Assembly: GCA_003224055.1 (NCBI GenBank)
Contig: QHYE01000044.1
Span: 62,001 to 126,000 of the forward strand
Source of the DNA: Acidobacteriota bacterium
GTDB lineage: Bacteria; Acidobacteriota; Terriglobia; Acidiferrales; UBA7541
Direction of reading: 5' to 3'
DNA: 64,000 nucleotides
Shown here: one piece after another, positions 55,955-64,000 of the stretch
Numbering within the stretch: position 1 is the first letter of the stretch
Layout: each line of letters starts with the position of its first letter
The notes under the pieces: generated by a model
What the model was told of the DNA's origin: nothing
The model's database searches: none
Seen by the model: the letters and a program-made list of their open reading frames with translations, nothing else
Made by a program: the position numbers and the translations under genes

Positions 55955-56210
55955 CCTCTCTCTCGAATCTGCCGGTCAGCGTAGCTCGGCTGTAATTGTG
56001 CGCAGGCCATCCGGCGAACAGTCCGCTCGACTGGATGAATACAAGGTGAGCCTATGTCCTTCCTCCAAAACACACCGATCGCTATCAGGACATGCAGAGG
56101 CACCCATCCTGCGGCGCGGGCCCGACCTTTGGTCTTAATTCCTACGAGCACATTCCAACGAAGTGCTATGGTGCGCCTTGCAGGTCCCTTTATAAATCAC
56201 AAGTTTTCGC

Positions 56211-56240
56211 TTGACAACTACCATCTACAGCTATATAGCT
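56211..56240 (+). promoter_or_regulatory. promoter of the third TonB receptor with a palindromic operator candidate
   Basis: TTGACA (56211-56216), a 17-base spacer and TATAGC (56234-56239); TATATA at 56232 is an alternative -10 with 15 bases. The -10 is embedded in AGCTATATAGCT (56229-56240), a perfect 12-base palindrome that could be a GntR site. The part 55955-56210 upstream holds no other clear motif. Confidence 0.6.
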
Positions 56241-56299
56241 ATTGCCCATTCGGCCATACTTTAGCCAAGCGTGCTGTTTTTCCGTCGAGGAAACCAAGA

Positions 56300-56330
56300 G
56301 CGAAACCAACTGGACCACCGGTGGTTTCGC
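56300..56330 (+). promoter_or_regulatory. inverted repeat in the leader of the third TonB receptor
   Basis: GCGAAACCA (56300-56308) pairs perfectly with TGGTTTCGC (56322-56330), enclosing 13 bases. The inner bases overlap ACCACCGGTGGT (56314-56325), a perfect palindrome. It lies about 55-85 nt after the predicted transcription start, in a leader of roughly 200 nt. It could be an RNA structure or a protein-binding site; no known riboswitch pattern was recognised. Confidence 0.45.
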
Positions 56331-56450
56331 ACTCGAGGGAATGGCGAAGTGTTCGTAACGCCTGCTGTGTTTGAGTTGGTGTTCGTCTTTAATGGTTGTT
56401 CTGTCGAGGGTAACCACGGTGCAGTGCTTTGATTATTTAAAGGAGGAATG

Positions 56451-59400
56451 ATGAGCAAATTAAGTTGGTTGCTCTTGCTTGGACTTGTTACCCTTGCCGC
56501 CGTGAGCGTTCAAACCGTCATGTTTGTGCCTGTACTGAACGCTCAGGTTTTATACGGCTCGGTCGTGGGCACAGTGACTGACCAGAGCGGCGCGGGAGTG
56601 CCGAGGGCTCATGTGACTGCCACCAACCGCGCCACAAGCGTTGTGCGTGAAGCTGACGCCGACGAAAACGGCCATTACACGATTACTGACCTTGCGCCTG
56701 GCAATTACGACCTCAAGGTTACAGCCAGCGGGTTCAAGCCCCTTACTCAGACCAATCTGATGGTTGCCGCCAATACCGTCGCCAACGTTGATGTGAATTT
56801 ACAGGTGGGCGCGATGTCCGAGCAGGTCACCGTCGAGGCATCCGTCGTGAACCTGCAGACCGAAAAGAGTGATGTCCATACGGAGCTCACCGAAAAAGCC
56901 ATCCTGAATATGCCGCTCAACCAGTACCGGAATTTCCAGACGTTGATCAATCTTGTGCCCGGCGCAACCCCCGGAGTATTTCAGAACGCTATCGCCGACA
57001 CCCCGGAACGCGCCCTGAGTACGAACATCAATGGCACCAATCGTAATAATAATAACACCCGCGTGGACGGCGCCGCGGACGTGTTCGTCTGGCTGCCTCA
57101 CCATGCCGTTTATATCCCGCCGGCGGAGACCGTCCAGGAAGTCAACATTTCCACCAATAATTTCGATCCGGAGCAGGGGATGACGGGAGGCGCGGCCATC
57201 ACCGTCATTACCAAGTCAGGCACCAATCAGTACCATGGAGTTGGTTTTGAGTACTTTCAGAACCAGGCTCTGCGGGCAAGGCAATTCTTTGAGACTGGCC
57301 CCAAGGGGGACAGTAAGCTCAATGATTTTGGCGGCACTTTCGGTGGCCCCATCAAGAAGGACAAGCTGTTCTTCTTCGGAAGCTACAACGGGACCTATGA
57401 ACGCGACAACCGCAGCACCGGCCTTGTAACCGTGCCGACTGCGGCGCTTCGCGCCGGAGACTTTTCCGGCACAGGGACGGTCATTTATGACCCGCACACA
57501 GGAAACCCTGACGGCACCGGACGCACGCCCTTTCCCAACCAGGCCGCCATCCCGATAGATCCCATCGCGGCGAAAATATTGGCTCTGATTCCGCCGCCGA
57601 CTGGGGCCGGCAACAACGCCAACTATTTCAAGTCGGCTACTCAGAAACTGAATCGCAACAACTTTGACGGCAAGGTGGACTGGAACCGCACCTCCAGGCA
57701 CAGCATCTTTGCCAAGTACAGCGCCATGAAGTCGGTCTTTCACGGTGAGCCCAGCCTGGGCCAGGCCATTGGAGACTGTGCCTGCGACGGCGGACTCGGT
57801 GACTTCCATGATTTTGTACAACTAGTTACTGTCGGTCATACGCTGACCCTCTCGCCCACTTTGGTCGTTGACGGCACCGTTGGCTTTACTCGCATGAGCG
57901 AGTACGGCCAAACTCCGGACTTTGGCACGAATATTGGGTCGGACGTGCTGGGGATTCCCGGTACCAACAACGGCTCGGACCTGCGCAGCAGCGGTATTCC
58001 CTTCTTCGCGATTTCGGGCTACGCCAATCTCGGCAACTCTGAGGGATGGAACCCCGCTTTCCGCAATGACTGGAGCTTCACCACCTCGCACAACGTCCGG
58101 TGGTCGCATGGCAAACACCAGATTAGCGCCGGGACGGACATCGTCCATCACCATTTGAACCACTGGCAGCCAGAACTTGGCGCCGGCCCGCGCGGAGAGT
58201 TTGACTTCGGCGGTGGCGCGACAGCGCTGAAGTGTCCTGCTCCTCCTGCCCCTCAACCTCCGGGCTGTCCGGCACCCGCTCCCAACCAGTACAATGCCCT
58301 GGCGCAGTTCGAACTCGGCCTGGCTGGCGAACTGGGTGTGAGCTCTGGAGGGAGCGTGGGAGTTGGCAGGAGCGAACAATTTATCAAAGCCACGGCTAAG
58401 GAATGGCAGTTTGGATGGTTTGTTGGGGACCGCTATCGCATCACCAACAAGCTCACTGTCACACTGGGCCTCCGGTATGAATACTATCCGCTCATGACGC
58501 GCGATGGCGCTTTCCAGTTTGACCGTTATGACTTCACGACGAACAATGTGCTGCTTGGCGGAATAGGTGGTAACCCCTCACACGTGGGAGTTACTACCAG
58601 CAAGAAGCTCTTGGCCCCTCGGATCGGATTGGCTTACCAGATTAACGACAACACCGTGGTGCGAGCGGGCTTCGGCATATCAGTCGATCCGCTGCCTCTG
58701 GCCAGGCCACTTCGCGGTTTCTACCCACTCACCGTGGGTTCGAACTTTGTCGGAGCACACAGCTTTGTTCCGTTCTCATCGTTTTCGCCTTTGGCTTCGC
58801 CCCTTCCGGGCGGACCGATTCCAGTCGGCATTCCGTCCGTTTGCTGTCCCAACATCAGCAGCGGGACAATTCCGCTGCCTGCCCAAGCTTTGGAGCGCAC
58901 CGTGGGCCCTGGCGAGCTAAAGCGAGGTTACATCGAGTCCTGGAATCTCGTGGTGGAGCGCAAGCTTCCAGCTAATTTCCTGGTGTCTGTGGGATACGTT
59001 GGCACTCAGACGGTTCATCAGTTCGCTGATCTCAATATCAATGCCTCCCAGCCCGGCACGGGCAAATTCGGGCAGCCCTTGTTCTGTAAGACGGCAGATT
59101 TTACAACGACTCCACCGACCTGCCCGGTACCGTCCTTTGGCCGTACTTCGGACACGCTTCTCTTCCAAGGTTGGTTGAGCGCCAACTACCACTCCCTCCA
59201 GACCGCCATCACGCGGCAGTTCTCAAAGGGTCTAATGGTTAAGGGCGCCTACACGTACTCGAAAGCCATCGATTGGACGGATGATGACGGATGGGCCGGG
59301 CTAGCCTGGAACGATCCCAACATCCTGCGGCGCAACCGTGCCGCGGCGGGTTTCAATACGCCGCACATCTTCCAATTGGCATACATCTATGAACTGCCGG

Positions 59401-59897
59401 TCGGTAAGAACAAGCCGTGGGCGAACGGGGGCGGCGCGGCTACGAAGATCCTCAGTGACTGGCAAGTGAGCGGGATCTTTAGCGCGATCCACGGCCAGCC
59501 CTTTTCCCTGACGGCGTCCGGTACTTCGCTGAACGCCGTCGGTCAGCGCCAGACTCCCGACCAAGTTGGGCCCGTCAAGAAGCTCGGTGGAATCGGTAAG
59601 GGTCAGCCGTTCTACGACACCAGCGCGTTTGTTGCGGTGACGCGGGTTGGCTACGGGACGGTGGGCCGCAACACGCTATACGGACCGGGTTCCGTGAATA
59701 TGGACTTCAGCCTATTCCGCACCTTCAAATTCACCGAGCGGTTCGACGTGCAGCTCCGCGCGGATGCTGCCAATCTCTTTAATTCGCCGCACTTTAATAA
59801 TCCAAATGGCTCCCGCAGCAGCGGGAACTTCCTAGTAATCACCGGCGCCAAGAACGACGAGCGCCAGTTCCGCTTGGGAGTCCGCGTGGCGTTCTAA
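56451..59897 (+). CDS. TonB-dependent outer-membrane receptor with carboxypeptidase-regulatory domain
   Basis: 1148 residues. Two ATGs in a row (56448 and 56451); the second is better spaced from AAGGAGG. Signal peptide with LSWLLLLGLVTLAAVSV, cleaved near VLNAQ. Carboxypeptidase-regulatory domain about 35-115 (GSVVGTVTDQSGAGVPRAHV). Plug with ILNMPLNQYRNFQTLINLVP and FDPEQGMTGGAAITVITKSG; barrel ending RLGVRVAF. A clear terminator follows. Divergent from gntR-TPR-CRTAC1, followed by another TPR gene. No SusD. Confidence 0.93.
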   Translation: MSKLSWLLLLGLVTLAAVSVQTVMFVPVLNAQVLYGSVVGTVTDQSGAGVPRAHVTATNRATSVVREADADENGHYTITDLAPGNYDLKVTASGFKPLTQTNLMVAANTVANVDVNLQVGAMSEQVTVEASVVNLQTEKSDVHTELTEKAILNMPLNQYRNFQTLINLVPGATPGVFQNAIADTPERALSTNINGTNRNNNNTRVDGAADVFVWLPHHAVYIPPAETVQEVNISTNNFDPEQGMTGGAAITVITKSGTNQYHGVGFEYFQNQALRARQFFETGPKGDSKLNDFGGTFGGPIKKDKLFFFGSYNGTYERDNRSTGLVTVPTAALRAGDFSGTGTVIYDPHTGNPDGTGRTPFPNQAAIPIDPIAAKILALIPPPTGAGNNANYFKSATQKLNRNNFDGKVDWNRTSRHSIFAKYSAMKSVFHGEPSLGQAIGDCACDGGLGDFHDFVQLVTVGHTLTLSPTLVVDGTVGFTRMSEYGQTPDFGTNIGSDVLGIPGTNNGSDLRSSGIPFFAISGYANLGNSEGWNPAFRNDWSFTTSHNVRWSHGKHQISAGTDIVHHHLNHWQPELGAGPRGEFDFGGGATALKCPAPPAPQPPGCPAPAPNQYNALAQFELGLAGELGVSSGGSVGVGRSEQFIKATAKEWQFGWFVGDRYRITNKLTVTLGLRYEYYPLMTRDGAFQFDRYDFTTNNVLLGGIGGNPSHVGVTTSKKLLAPRIGLAYQINDNTVVRAGFGISVDPLPLARPLRGFYPLTVGSNFVGAHSFVPFSSFSPLASPLPGGPIPVGIPSVCCPNISSGTIPLPAQALERTVGPGELKRGYIESWNLVVERKLPANFLVSVGYVGTQTVHQFADLNINASQPGTGKFGQPLFCKTADFTTTPPTCPVPSFGRTSDTLLFQGWLSANYHSLQTAITRQFSKGLMVKGAYTYSKAIDWTDDDGWAGLAWNDPNILRRNRAAAGFNTPHIFQLAYIYELPVGKNKPWANGGGAATKILSDWQVSGIFSAIHGQPFSLTASGTSLNAVGQRQTPDQVGPVKKLGGIGKGQPFYDTSAFVAVTRVGYGTVGRNTLYGPGSVNMDFSLFRTFKFTERFDVQLRADAANLFNSPHFNNPNGSRSSGNFLVITGAKNDERQFRLGVRVAF

Positions 59898-59913
59898 TCT
59901 GCTGAATCCACTC

Positions 59914-59950
59914 AAAAACGGGGCACGCGACGGAGCGTGCCCCGTTTTTT
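59914..59950 (+). terminator. rho-independent terminator after the third TonB receptor
   Basis: AAAAACGGGGCACGC (59914-59928), loop GACGGA, then GCGTGCCCCGTTTTTT (59935-59950): a ten-pair GC-rich stem extended by A/T pairs and a T run. It starts 17 bases after the stop codon. The A run before the stem would also let it work on the other strand. Confidence 0.95.
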
Positions 59951-60158
59951 TCTTCGCAGGCATAACTGCCTGCGCTTCTTGTTCTTTATCCTTAACTGCC
60001 AGCGATTGGTCCCTGCTATTGACCCAGTCGGATCCTCTGCTAGGAAATCTGGCGAAGGCGCACTTTCAAATAGACCAGAAGTTGATGGTGACTACGCTAA
60101 CGATTTGCGTGATGACGCCCCAGAAGGCATCGGCCTATAATTACCCTGCGTTTGGAGC

Positions 60159-61670
60159 ATGGGGACACTGGTGAAAGCTGCGCAGGCATTCCTCTTCTGT
60201 TTCATTTCGTTCCTGTCACCATCGAGCAACTTCGGGCAATCCGACGATTTAGCCTTGAAGTCGCAGCGCGCCAAGGAATTCATGGCGGATGGCAAGTTTG
60301 CAGAGGCCGTTCCTCTCTACCGCGAATTGAACCAGGCCGTGCCCAACAATCCGGGTCTGCTATTGAACCTCGGCATGGCGCTCCACATGGCCGGAGACGA
60401 GCACAACTCCATCCCGCAATTGGAGGCGGCAGTAAAGCTTGATCCCAAACTGGCGCCCGCCTGGCTTTTTCTTGGCGCAGCTCGTCTGCAACTGGGCAGG
60501 ACACCCGCAGCCGTCGAGGCGCTCAGGGTGGTCTTAGGCCTGCAGCCGGATCACCGCGGCGCGCTTGAGATGCTAGCCGGCGCTTTGCTGTCGCTCGACC
60601 GCGCCGCAGAGGCAGCCGATCAATACCGGAAGCTCGCTGATCTTGATCCCGAAAGTTCGCCGGCCTGGTACGGACTAGGGCGCAGCTATGAATCGCTCTC
60701 TTTGCGCGCATTCGATGAGCTGCAGAAGACTGCACCAGAGTCCGTGTACTGGTTGGCGCTCGTGGGGGAAGCTCGACTCCGCGAGCAGCAGTTCTCAAGC
60801 GCTTTTTATTTGTACCGTCACGCGGTAGAGAAGATGCCAACGATGCGGAGTTTGCACGCGGCAGTAGCGGAGATCTATCGCCAGACCGGACATCCGGACT
60901 GGGCGAATGTCGAAGAAGAGAAGGAGCGCCAACTTCCCCAACCGGATTGTCGTACTCAAACACTCGAGTGCGAGTTCCAGGCGGGACAATACAGTGGGCT
61001 TGTCGTCTCCGCGCAACGTGCGAATACTCCTGAGTCGTACTATTGGCGCTCGCGAGCCTACAACGAGTTGGCTCTCCAAGCCTTCACTCGCCTTGGCCGG
61101 TTGCCGCCTTCCAGGGAACAGCACGAGTTGAAAGCCCATATTTACAGCGGACAGAAAAGATACGCCGAAGCCGCGGACGAATGGAGAGCAGCCCGGAAGT
61201 TTTCTCCCGGCGATCCACAGATTCAGAAACAGCTTGCCATTAGTCTTAAATTCAGCCAGGACTATGGCCGGGCTCTGCCCTTGTTCCAAGATCTCCTTCG
61301 GCGGCGGCCGGGGTCTGCAGAGTTGAGTTATCTGGTAGGCGACACACTGCTCGACCTCCAGCGGGCGGAAGAGGCAATCCCCCTGCTCAAGCGCGCCGTG
61401 GACCGCGACCCGAAACTGCTGGCCGCGCATAAGTCCCTTGCTCGCGCAGACCTGGCCGCTGGAAAGGCTGCCGAAGCGATTCCCCACCTTAAGGTAGCTT
61501 TGGCCACCGACGAAGACGGCAGCCTGCATTACCAGCTCGCGAGAGCCTACCAGACGAACGGCCAGCCAGGGCTCGCGGAACAGGTCCTCGCGGATTATCA
61601 GAAAATTCAGGGATCAGCGGCGGCGGCGAGAGAGGTCTCAAAACGGGAGGTGGAGATCACACCACCTTAA
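60159..61670 (+). CDS. exported TPR-repeat protein
   Basis: 503 residues from ATG 60159 (TTGGAGC just ahead). Signal peptide with core AFLFCFISFLSPSSNFGQ. TPR units throughout, e.g. AVPLYRELNQAVPNNPGLLL, AVEALRVVLGLQPDHRGALE and AIPLLKRAVDRDPKLLAAHK; the middle part (about 175-290) is more diverged. The gap from the preceding terminator (59951-60158) shows no clear promoter. It is convergent with the second CRTAC1 gene, 24 bp apart. Confidence 0.87.
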   Translation: MGTLVKAAQAFLFCFISFLSPSSNFGQSDDLALKSQRAKEFMADGKFAEAVPLYRELNQAVPNNPGLLLNLGMALHMAGDEHNSIPQLEAAVKLDPKLAPAWLFLGAARLQLGRTPAAVEALRVVLGLQPDHRGALEMLAGALLSLDRAAEAADQYRKLADLDPESSPAWYGLGRSYESLSLRAFDELQKTAPESVYWLALVGEARLREQQFSSAFYLYRHAVEKMPTMRSLHAAVAEIYRQTGHPDWANVEEEKERQLPQPDCRTQTLECEFQAGQYSGLVVSAQRANTPESYYWRSRAYNELALQAFTRLGRLPPSREQHELKAHIYSGQKRYAEAADEWRAARKFSPGDPQIQKQLAISLKFSQDYGRALPLFQDLLRRRPGSAELSYLVGDTLLDLQRAEEAIPLLKRAVDRDPKLLAAHKSLARADLAAGKAAEAIPHLKVALATDEDGSLHYQLARAYQTNGQPGLAEQVLADYQKIQGSAAAAREVSKREVEITPP

Positions 61671-61694
61671 GAAAGAACCCTGCAGTGTCCAAGG

Positions 61695-63392
61695 TCATTT
61701 CGAGGGCTCGTGGACTTCGAGAACTTGGTTGGTAGCAACGTTTCGCAGCATTTGAACCGTGCCGCTCGGCCAGCGAATCTCTATCTGATCGATCTTTTCC
61801 AGCTTGCCGGCTCCGAAATGGACGCCCTGTGAGCTGGACGAAGCGTAGCCCACGGCTGTGGTCATATGGTTGGACTGACTGCCTAGCCGGACCTTAGCAC
61901 CGATGCCGTCGCGATTACTGCGCGTGCCAATCAGCTTCAGGATGAGCCAGTGGTTGACATCGGGGCTGACATTCTGCCAAAGCTCCGCCGGCTCGCCAAG
62001 CGCGCTTACGACGACGTCGATTTTTCCGTCGTTATCAAAATCCGCAAAGGCGCTGCCGCGGTGGGCGCGGGAGATGGTAAGGCCGGCTTCCGCGGAAACG
62101 TCCTCAAAAGTGCCGTTCCCAAGATTAGCAAAGAGACTGTTGGGCTGCTTGTAGTGCGTGGCTTGAAACAAGTCAATTAGGTCATTGACGTCCGAATTGG
62201 CGGTAAAAAGATCCTTCCAGCCGTCGTTGTTAAAATCAAAGAAGCCGTTGCTCCAGCCACTGCGCGTTGTGGTCAGGGTAGCCAACCGGCTTTGATGCGT
62301 TGCGTCTTGAAATAAACCCTTGCCCATGTTCCTGAACAATGGGAACGTTTCACCTGCCAAGGCAGTGACGCTGAGGTCAGGCAAACCGTCATTGTCATAA
62401 TCGCGGAAGTCCGCTCCCATACTGGCCACCGGCAGTCCATTGTTCGTAAGAGCCACGCCGGCCTGAAGCGCTATCTCTTCGAACGTTCCGTCGCCGCGAT
62501 TGTGAAACAGGAAGTTCGGCATGTTGTCGTTCGTAACAAAAACGTCCGTCAGGCCGTCGTTATCATAGTCAGCAAAAGCGGCGCTCATGCCGCGGCCAAT
62601 GTGCCCGGCAAGGCCTGCCTTCATAGTGACGTCCTCGAAAGTCCCATCGCGACGGTTCCGGTAGAGCGTGTTGGATAACCCCTCGAAATACTTGGGGTGG
62701 CAGTAGACGCGCAGGTTGCGGTCGCGCTCGCCGCAAAAGCGATCAAAGTCGGGTGTCCAGTGGGCGTAATTGACTACGAACAGATCCAGCCATCCATCGT
62801 TGTCATAGTCGAACCAACCGGCCGCAACCGACCACTTGTCGCTCTTGATGCCAGCCTTTTCGGTTACGTCCTCAAACTTGCCGTTGCCCAGGTTACGATA
62901 GAGAATGTTCCGGTAGACGCCGGCGACAAATAAATCCGTGTAGCCATCGTTGTTGTAATCTGCCGCCGCGACGCCCATCGAATAGCCCGCGCCCGCCACT
63001 CCGGCCTCCAGCGTAACGTCGGTGAACTTCATCCCGCCGTCGTTGCGGTAAAGCCGGTTGAGAAATTTTGGCCAATCCTTTTCTAGCGAAGGAATCGACG
63101 CGCCGTTCGTGAAGAAAATGTCTGTCCGTCCGTCGGCGTTGTAATCGAAAGCGGCAACCCCACCGGGCATAGTTTCGATCATGTGTTTGCGCGGCGTGGG
63201 ATTGTTCTGAAGCACAAAATTCAGTCCTGCCTGATTCGCAACCTCGCGAAAACGAATGGGACTCCGCACGGACGGCAGCGCTGGCGGGAGATTCTTTCTG
63301 CGGGACTGCAGAAGCAGAAAAGCGCAAGCTCCACTCAGAAAATCTCTTCGGTTACACACCTGTAGTGGATGGCCCATATGTGAAATTGTCAT
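61695..63392 (-). CDS. CRTAC1-type FG-GAP/ASPIC-UnbV protein, Tat-like leader
   Basis: 565 residues. The leader CNRRDFLSGACAFLLLQ has the twin-arginine pattern. FG-GAP repeats with DYNADGRTDIFF, DYNNDGYTDLFV, DYDNDGWLDLFV, DYDNDGLTDVFV, DFNNDGWKDLFT and DFDNDGKIDVVV, then ASPIC/UnbV (VHFGAGKLEKIDQIEIRWP). Same architecture as 52013-53791 but well diverged. It lies 110 bp downstream of a sugar isomerase gene on the same strand, so CRTAC1 and isomerase genes are paired twice in the window. Confidence 0.9.
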   Translation of the reverse strand: MTISHMGHPLQVCNRRDFLSGACAFLLLQSRRKNLPPALPSVRSPIRFREVANQAGLNFVLQNNPTPRKHMIETMPGGVAAFDYNADGRTDIFFTNGASIPSLEKDWPKFLNRLYRNDGGMKFTDVTLEAGVAGAGYSMGVAAADYNNDGYTDLFVAGVYRNILYRNLGNGKFEDVTEKAGIKSDKWSVAAGWFDYDNDGWLDLFVVNYAHWTPDFDRFCGERDRNLRVYCHPKYFEGLSNTLYRNRRDGTFEDVTMKAGLAGHIGRGMSAAFADYDNDGLTDVFVTNDNMPNFLFHNRGDGTFEEIALQAGVALTNNGLPVASMGADFRDYDNDGLPDLSVTALAGETFPLFRNMGKGLFQDATHQSRLATLTTTRSGWSNGFFDFNNDGWKDLFTANSDVNDLIDLFQATHYKQPNSLFANLGNGTFEDVSAEAGLTISRAHRGSAFADFDNDGKIDVVVSALGEPAELWQNVSPDVNHWLILKLIGTRSNRDGIGAKVRLGSQSNHMTTAVGYASSSSQGVHFGAGKLEKIDQIEIRWPSGTVQMLRNVATNQVLEVHEPSK

Positions 63393-63503
63393 TGGACTGC
63401 GGGGATGTGTCCAGAATTTTCCCGGTTATATTGAAGCTCTGCCCATCTCTGGTTGTTTTCTTAGCCCGTGGGAAATGGAAATATTCCTGTTCCGCGATTG
63501 TGC

Positions 63504-64000
63504 TCAGGCGCGCCCCAGCACCAGCCGGTCCACGCGCCGGCTCACGTCTCGGAGGTAAGCCTCGTCGCCCCCCTCGAGCTCGACAGTGGCGCTCCCCGAA
63601 TACCCGATTTCGCGAAAGGCCTCACGCACGGCTCCCCAATCCACATCGCCATCACCGAGGTTCACCCAAGCGTATCCGTCTTCCTTGCGCTTGAAGTCTT
63701 TCAGGTGAACCTTGACTATGCTTTTCCCCAAGGTGCGGATCCAGTCCTGCGGATAGCCATAAAGCACCACGTTCCCGACGTCGAACCAGGCCTGAATCCA
63801 CGGGCTCTGGAATTCTCCAATGTACTTGGCCATCTCCATGGGGCTCAGCAGAAATTTGTTCCAGACCTCTTCGATGGCGATCACAATTTTCAGCTCCTCA
63901 GCGAGAGGAAGAAGCTCGCGGATCTCCTTCTGGGAACGACTCCAGGCGTCACGATAGGAAGTCTGCGGATTGACAACAGCAGGGACAAGCAGCACCACAT
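63504..64000 (-). CDS. sugar phosphate isomerase/epimerase, 5' end beyond the window
   Basis: At least 165 residues of a xylose-isomerase-like TIM barrel, cut at its N-terminus by the window edge. EEVWNKFLLSPMEMAKYIGE, WIQAWFDVGNVVLYGYPQDW, IVKVHLKDFKRKEDG, VNLGDGDVDWGAVREAF and SATVELEGGDEAYL carry the expected metal-binding Glu, Asp, His and Glu. Closest in pattern to IolE/hydroxypyruvate isomerase-type sugar epimerases. Unlike the homologue at 51057 these ligands look intact. Same strand and just upstream of the CRTAC1 gene at 61695. Confidence 0.88.
   Translation of the reverse strand, partial: VVLLVPAVVNPQTSYRDAWSRSQKEIRELLPLAEELKIVIAIEEVWNKFLLSPMEMAKYIGEFQSPWIQAWFDVGNVVLYGYPQDWIRTLGKSIVKVHLKDFKRKEDGYAWVNLGDGDVDWGAVREAFREIGYSGSATVELEGGDEAYLRDVSRRVDRLVLGRA

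Overview
The window looks like a chromosomal segment of a soil-type Acidobacteriota (Terriglobia-like) bacterium. This is an inference from gene content: three very large TonB-dependent receptors with an N-terminal carboxypeptidase-regulatory domain and no SusD partner, several exported TPR proteins, two CRTAC1-type (FG-GAP plus ASPIC/UnbV) proteins with twin-arginine leaders, and high-GC codon use with frequent GTG and TTG starts. No insertion sequence, prophage, CRISPR array, rRNA or plasmid gene was seen.

Positions 1-24.5 kb are mostly housekeeping: pyrophosphatase, an rRNA pseudouridine synthase, a tandem pair of unknown exported paralogues, an iron-sulfur/SCP2 fusion protein under a MarR regulator, tRNA-Gly(CCC), a Vgb-like propeller, SAM hydroxide adenosyltransferase, two Dpp-type permeases, a CNNM/CBS transporter, a penicillin-acylase-type amidohydrolase, the run mutM-xseB-ispA-tlyA-nadK, lysA, a GAF/SpoIIE phosphatase and hpt. 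The main find is at 811-1512. A deiodinase-family protein reads through an in-frame TGA exactly where the family has selenocysteine, and a bacterial SECIS-like hairpin with a GGU loop begins 9 nt after that TGA. A standard gene caller would split or truncate this gene.

Positions 24.6-39.4 kb carry the first TonB receptor, a MarC membrane protein, then asnB, a GT39 glycosyltransferase and a very clear UDP-sulfoquinovose synthase (SQD1/SqdB). A family-21 glycosyltransferase, a pair of half-size EamA-like transporters, a LolA-like exported protein and two PilZ genes follow. The second PilZ gene is a receiver-PilZ fusion cut by an in-frame TAG.

Positions 39.4-51 kb look like a glycan-use locus: TonB receptor, two TPR proteins, a GH144-type endo-glucanase lipoprotein, a GH3 beta-glucosidase and a LacI regulator. 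The receptor promoter and the GH3/LacI intergenic region share a 13-base CG-centred sequence placed as a LacI-family operator would be. GH144 plus GH3 suggests beta-1,2-glucan as substrate (inference). The GH3 signal peptide appears frame-shifted.

Positions 51-64 kb hold a GntR-TPR-CRTAC1-sugar isomerase run, divergent from a third TonB receptor, followed by another TPR gene, another CRTAC1 gene and a sugar isomerase cut by the window end. The repeated set receptor/TPR/CRTAC1/isomerase suggests a modular uptake system in which TPR and CRTAC1 proteins may do the job SusD does in Bacteroidetes (inference).
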